Source: a virus
Reading direction: 5' to 3' (one strand)
DNA length: 64,000 nt
IMG/VR virus record: IMGVR_UViG_3300017605_000706
Coordinates: 33,433-97,432 of that record
A program made the position numbers and the translations under genes. The stretch's first letter is position 1, and each line of letters starts with the position of its first letter. This document shows, in pieces, positions 63,827 to 64,000 of the stretch. The notes beneath the pieces are model-generated. The model was given only the letters and a program-made list of their open reading frames with translations. It searched no databases and had not been told where the DNA came from.

Positions 63827-64000
63827 TCGTCGTACTCGAGTAGCGCCCAAACAGGGTCGTCGGTTACCCGGCTGTAGTACTTGAGGTAGCCGCTGCCCGT
63901 CATACGCCAATCGTGGATCCGATCTTCAAGAAACGCGTTGACGAGATGTTCAGGCGTAATCGGTAGCGCAGGAGGCGCGTTCTCGTCGCGTTCGCGAAAC
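63823..64000 (-). CDS. Unknown protein, 5' end beyond the window
   Basis: A frame open to the right edge encodes at least 58 residues: ENAPPALPITPEHLVNAFLE, then WRMTGSGYLKYYSRVTDDPV, then the acidic end EYDE. It shares a GTGA junction with the next PWEIH gene. Nothing identifies it. The start lies outside. Confidence 0.7.
   Translation of the reverse strand, partial: FRERDENAPPALPITPEHLVNAFLEDRIHDWRMTGSGYLKYYSRVTDDPVWALLEYDE

Noticed and set aside
1-64000. tRNA genes
   Set aside because: I looked for T-loop-like GGTTCGA sequences; those found lie within good coding genes and have no acceptor-stem pairing.

Overview
The window looks like part of a large, gene-dense dsDNA bacteriophage (or phage-plasmid) genome. 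It has a GC-rich host-like composition, about 140 mostly small genes with 1-40 bp overlaps (ATGA, GTGA, TGATG), many GTG starts, almost no non-coding DNA, virion and lysis functions, tailspike-like proteins, an integrase and dozens of unrecognised small ORFs. I found no tRNA, rRNA, CRISPR array or insertion sequence. The host cannot be named from the sequence; lipoprotein signals and a UDP-HexNAc pathway are compatible with a Gram-negative host.

Layout. 1-6.3 kb (+): a cluster of small membrane-anchored and very basic proteins. Four otherwise different ones share a C-terminal tag (LGYVYQGT...WKA.RR.GR) and others end in poly-Arg. The 148-aa product at 3396-3842 is followed by a chain of hairpins and a terminator and is the best candidate for an abundant virion protein. 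6.2-16.3 kb: a lipoprotein metalloprotease, a sugar-nucleotide and glycan block (UDP-HexNAc 2-epimerase, double GT-A transferase, two methyltransferases, UDP-sugar dehydrogenase, NAD-dependent epimerase) and two LamG-like lectins. 16.3-20 kb: an SGNH hydrolase and an M23 peptidase, each with a C-terminal membrane anchor, more glycosyltransferase-like genes and a DUF4406-like protein. 20-26.3 kb (-): three PWEIH-family genes, then an unknown helical protein, a VWA/metallopeptidase protein and a MoxR-type AAA+ ATPase. 26.4-47.3 kb (+): an early/accessory-type block of about 60 small genes, dominated by a large paralogous family. 47.3-52.4 kb: a membrane-anchored peptidoglycan-binding-like protein, two protein-kinase-like proteins and a possible papain-like protease. 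52.4-57.3 kb: tyrosine recombinase, lytic transglycosylase, macro-domain protein, ribbon-helix-helix regulator and two phage-type proteins. 57.3-64 kb (-): two beta-helix tailspike-like proteins, a structural protein and two more PWEIH genes; the last gene runs off the window.

The most striking feature is a multigene family with 24 intact copies plus one 3' remnant. Each copy is about 100-180 aa, usually has an N-terminal W-x-RG motif, then a variable centre, then a conserved C-terminal signature close to D-G-[VI]-PWEIH-x-I-x-D-x-x-A-x-x-A-A-x-x-AY. Copies sit in head-to-tail overlapping arrays. I do not recognise the family and its function is unknown. The layout (tandem, divergent, with decayed copies) resembles rapidly evolving accessory families.

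A second theme is membrane: at least eight proteins carry one hydrophobic segment close to the C-terminus followed by a short basic tail, including two cell-wall or ester hydrolases. I infer either an internal-membrane virion or a set of tail-anchored envelope proteins; no major capsid protein, terminase or portal that I can recognise lies in the window, so the virion type is open. Several operons start with an extended -10 box (TG-N-TANNNT) only 6-9 nt before the start codon, which suggests leaderless transcripts.
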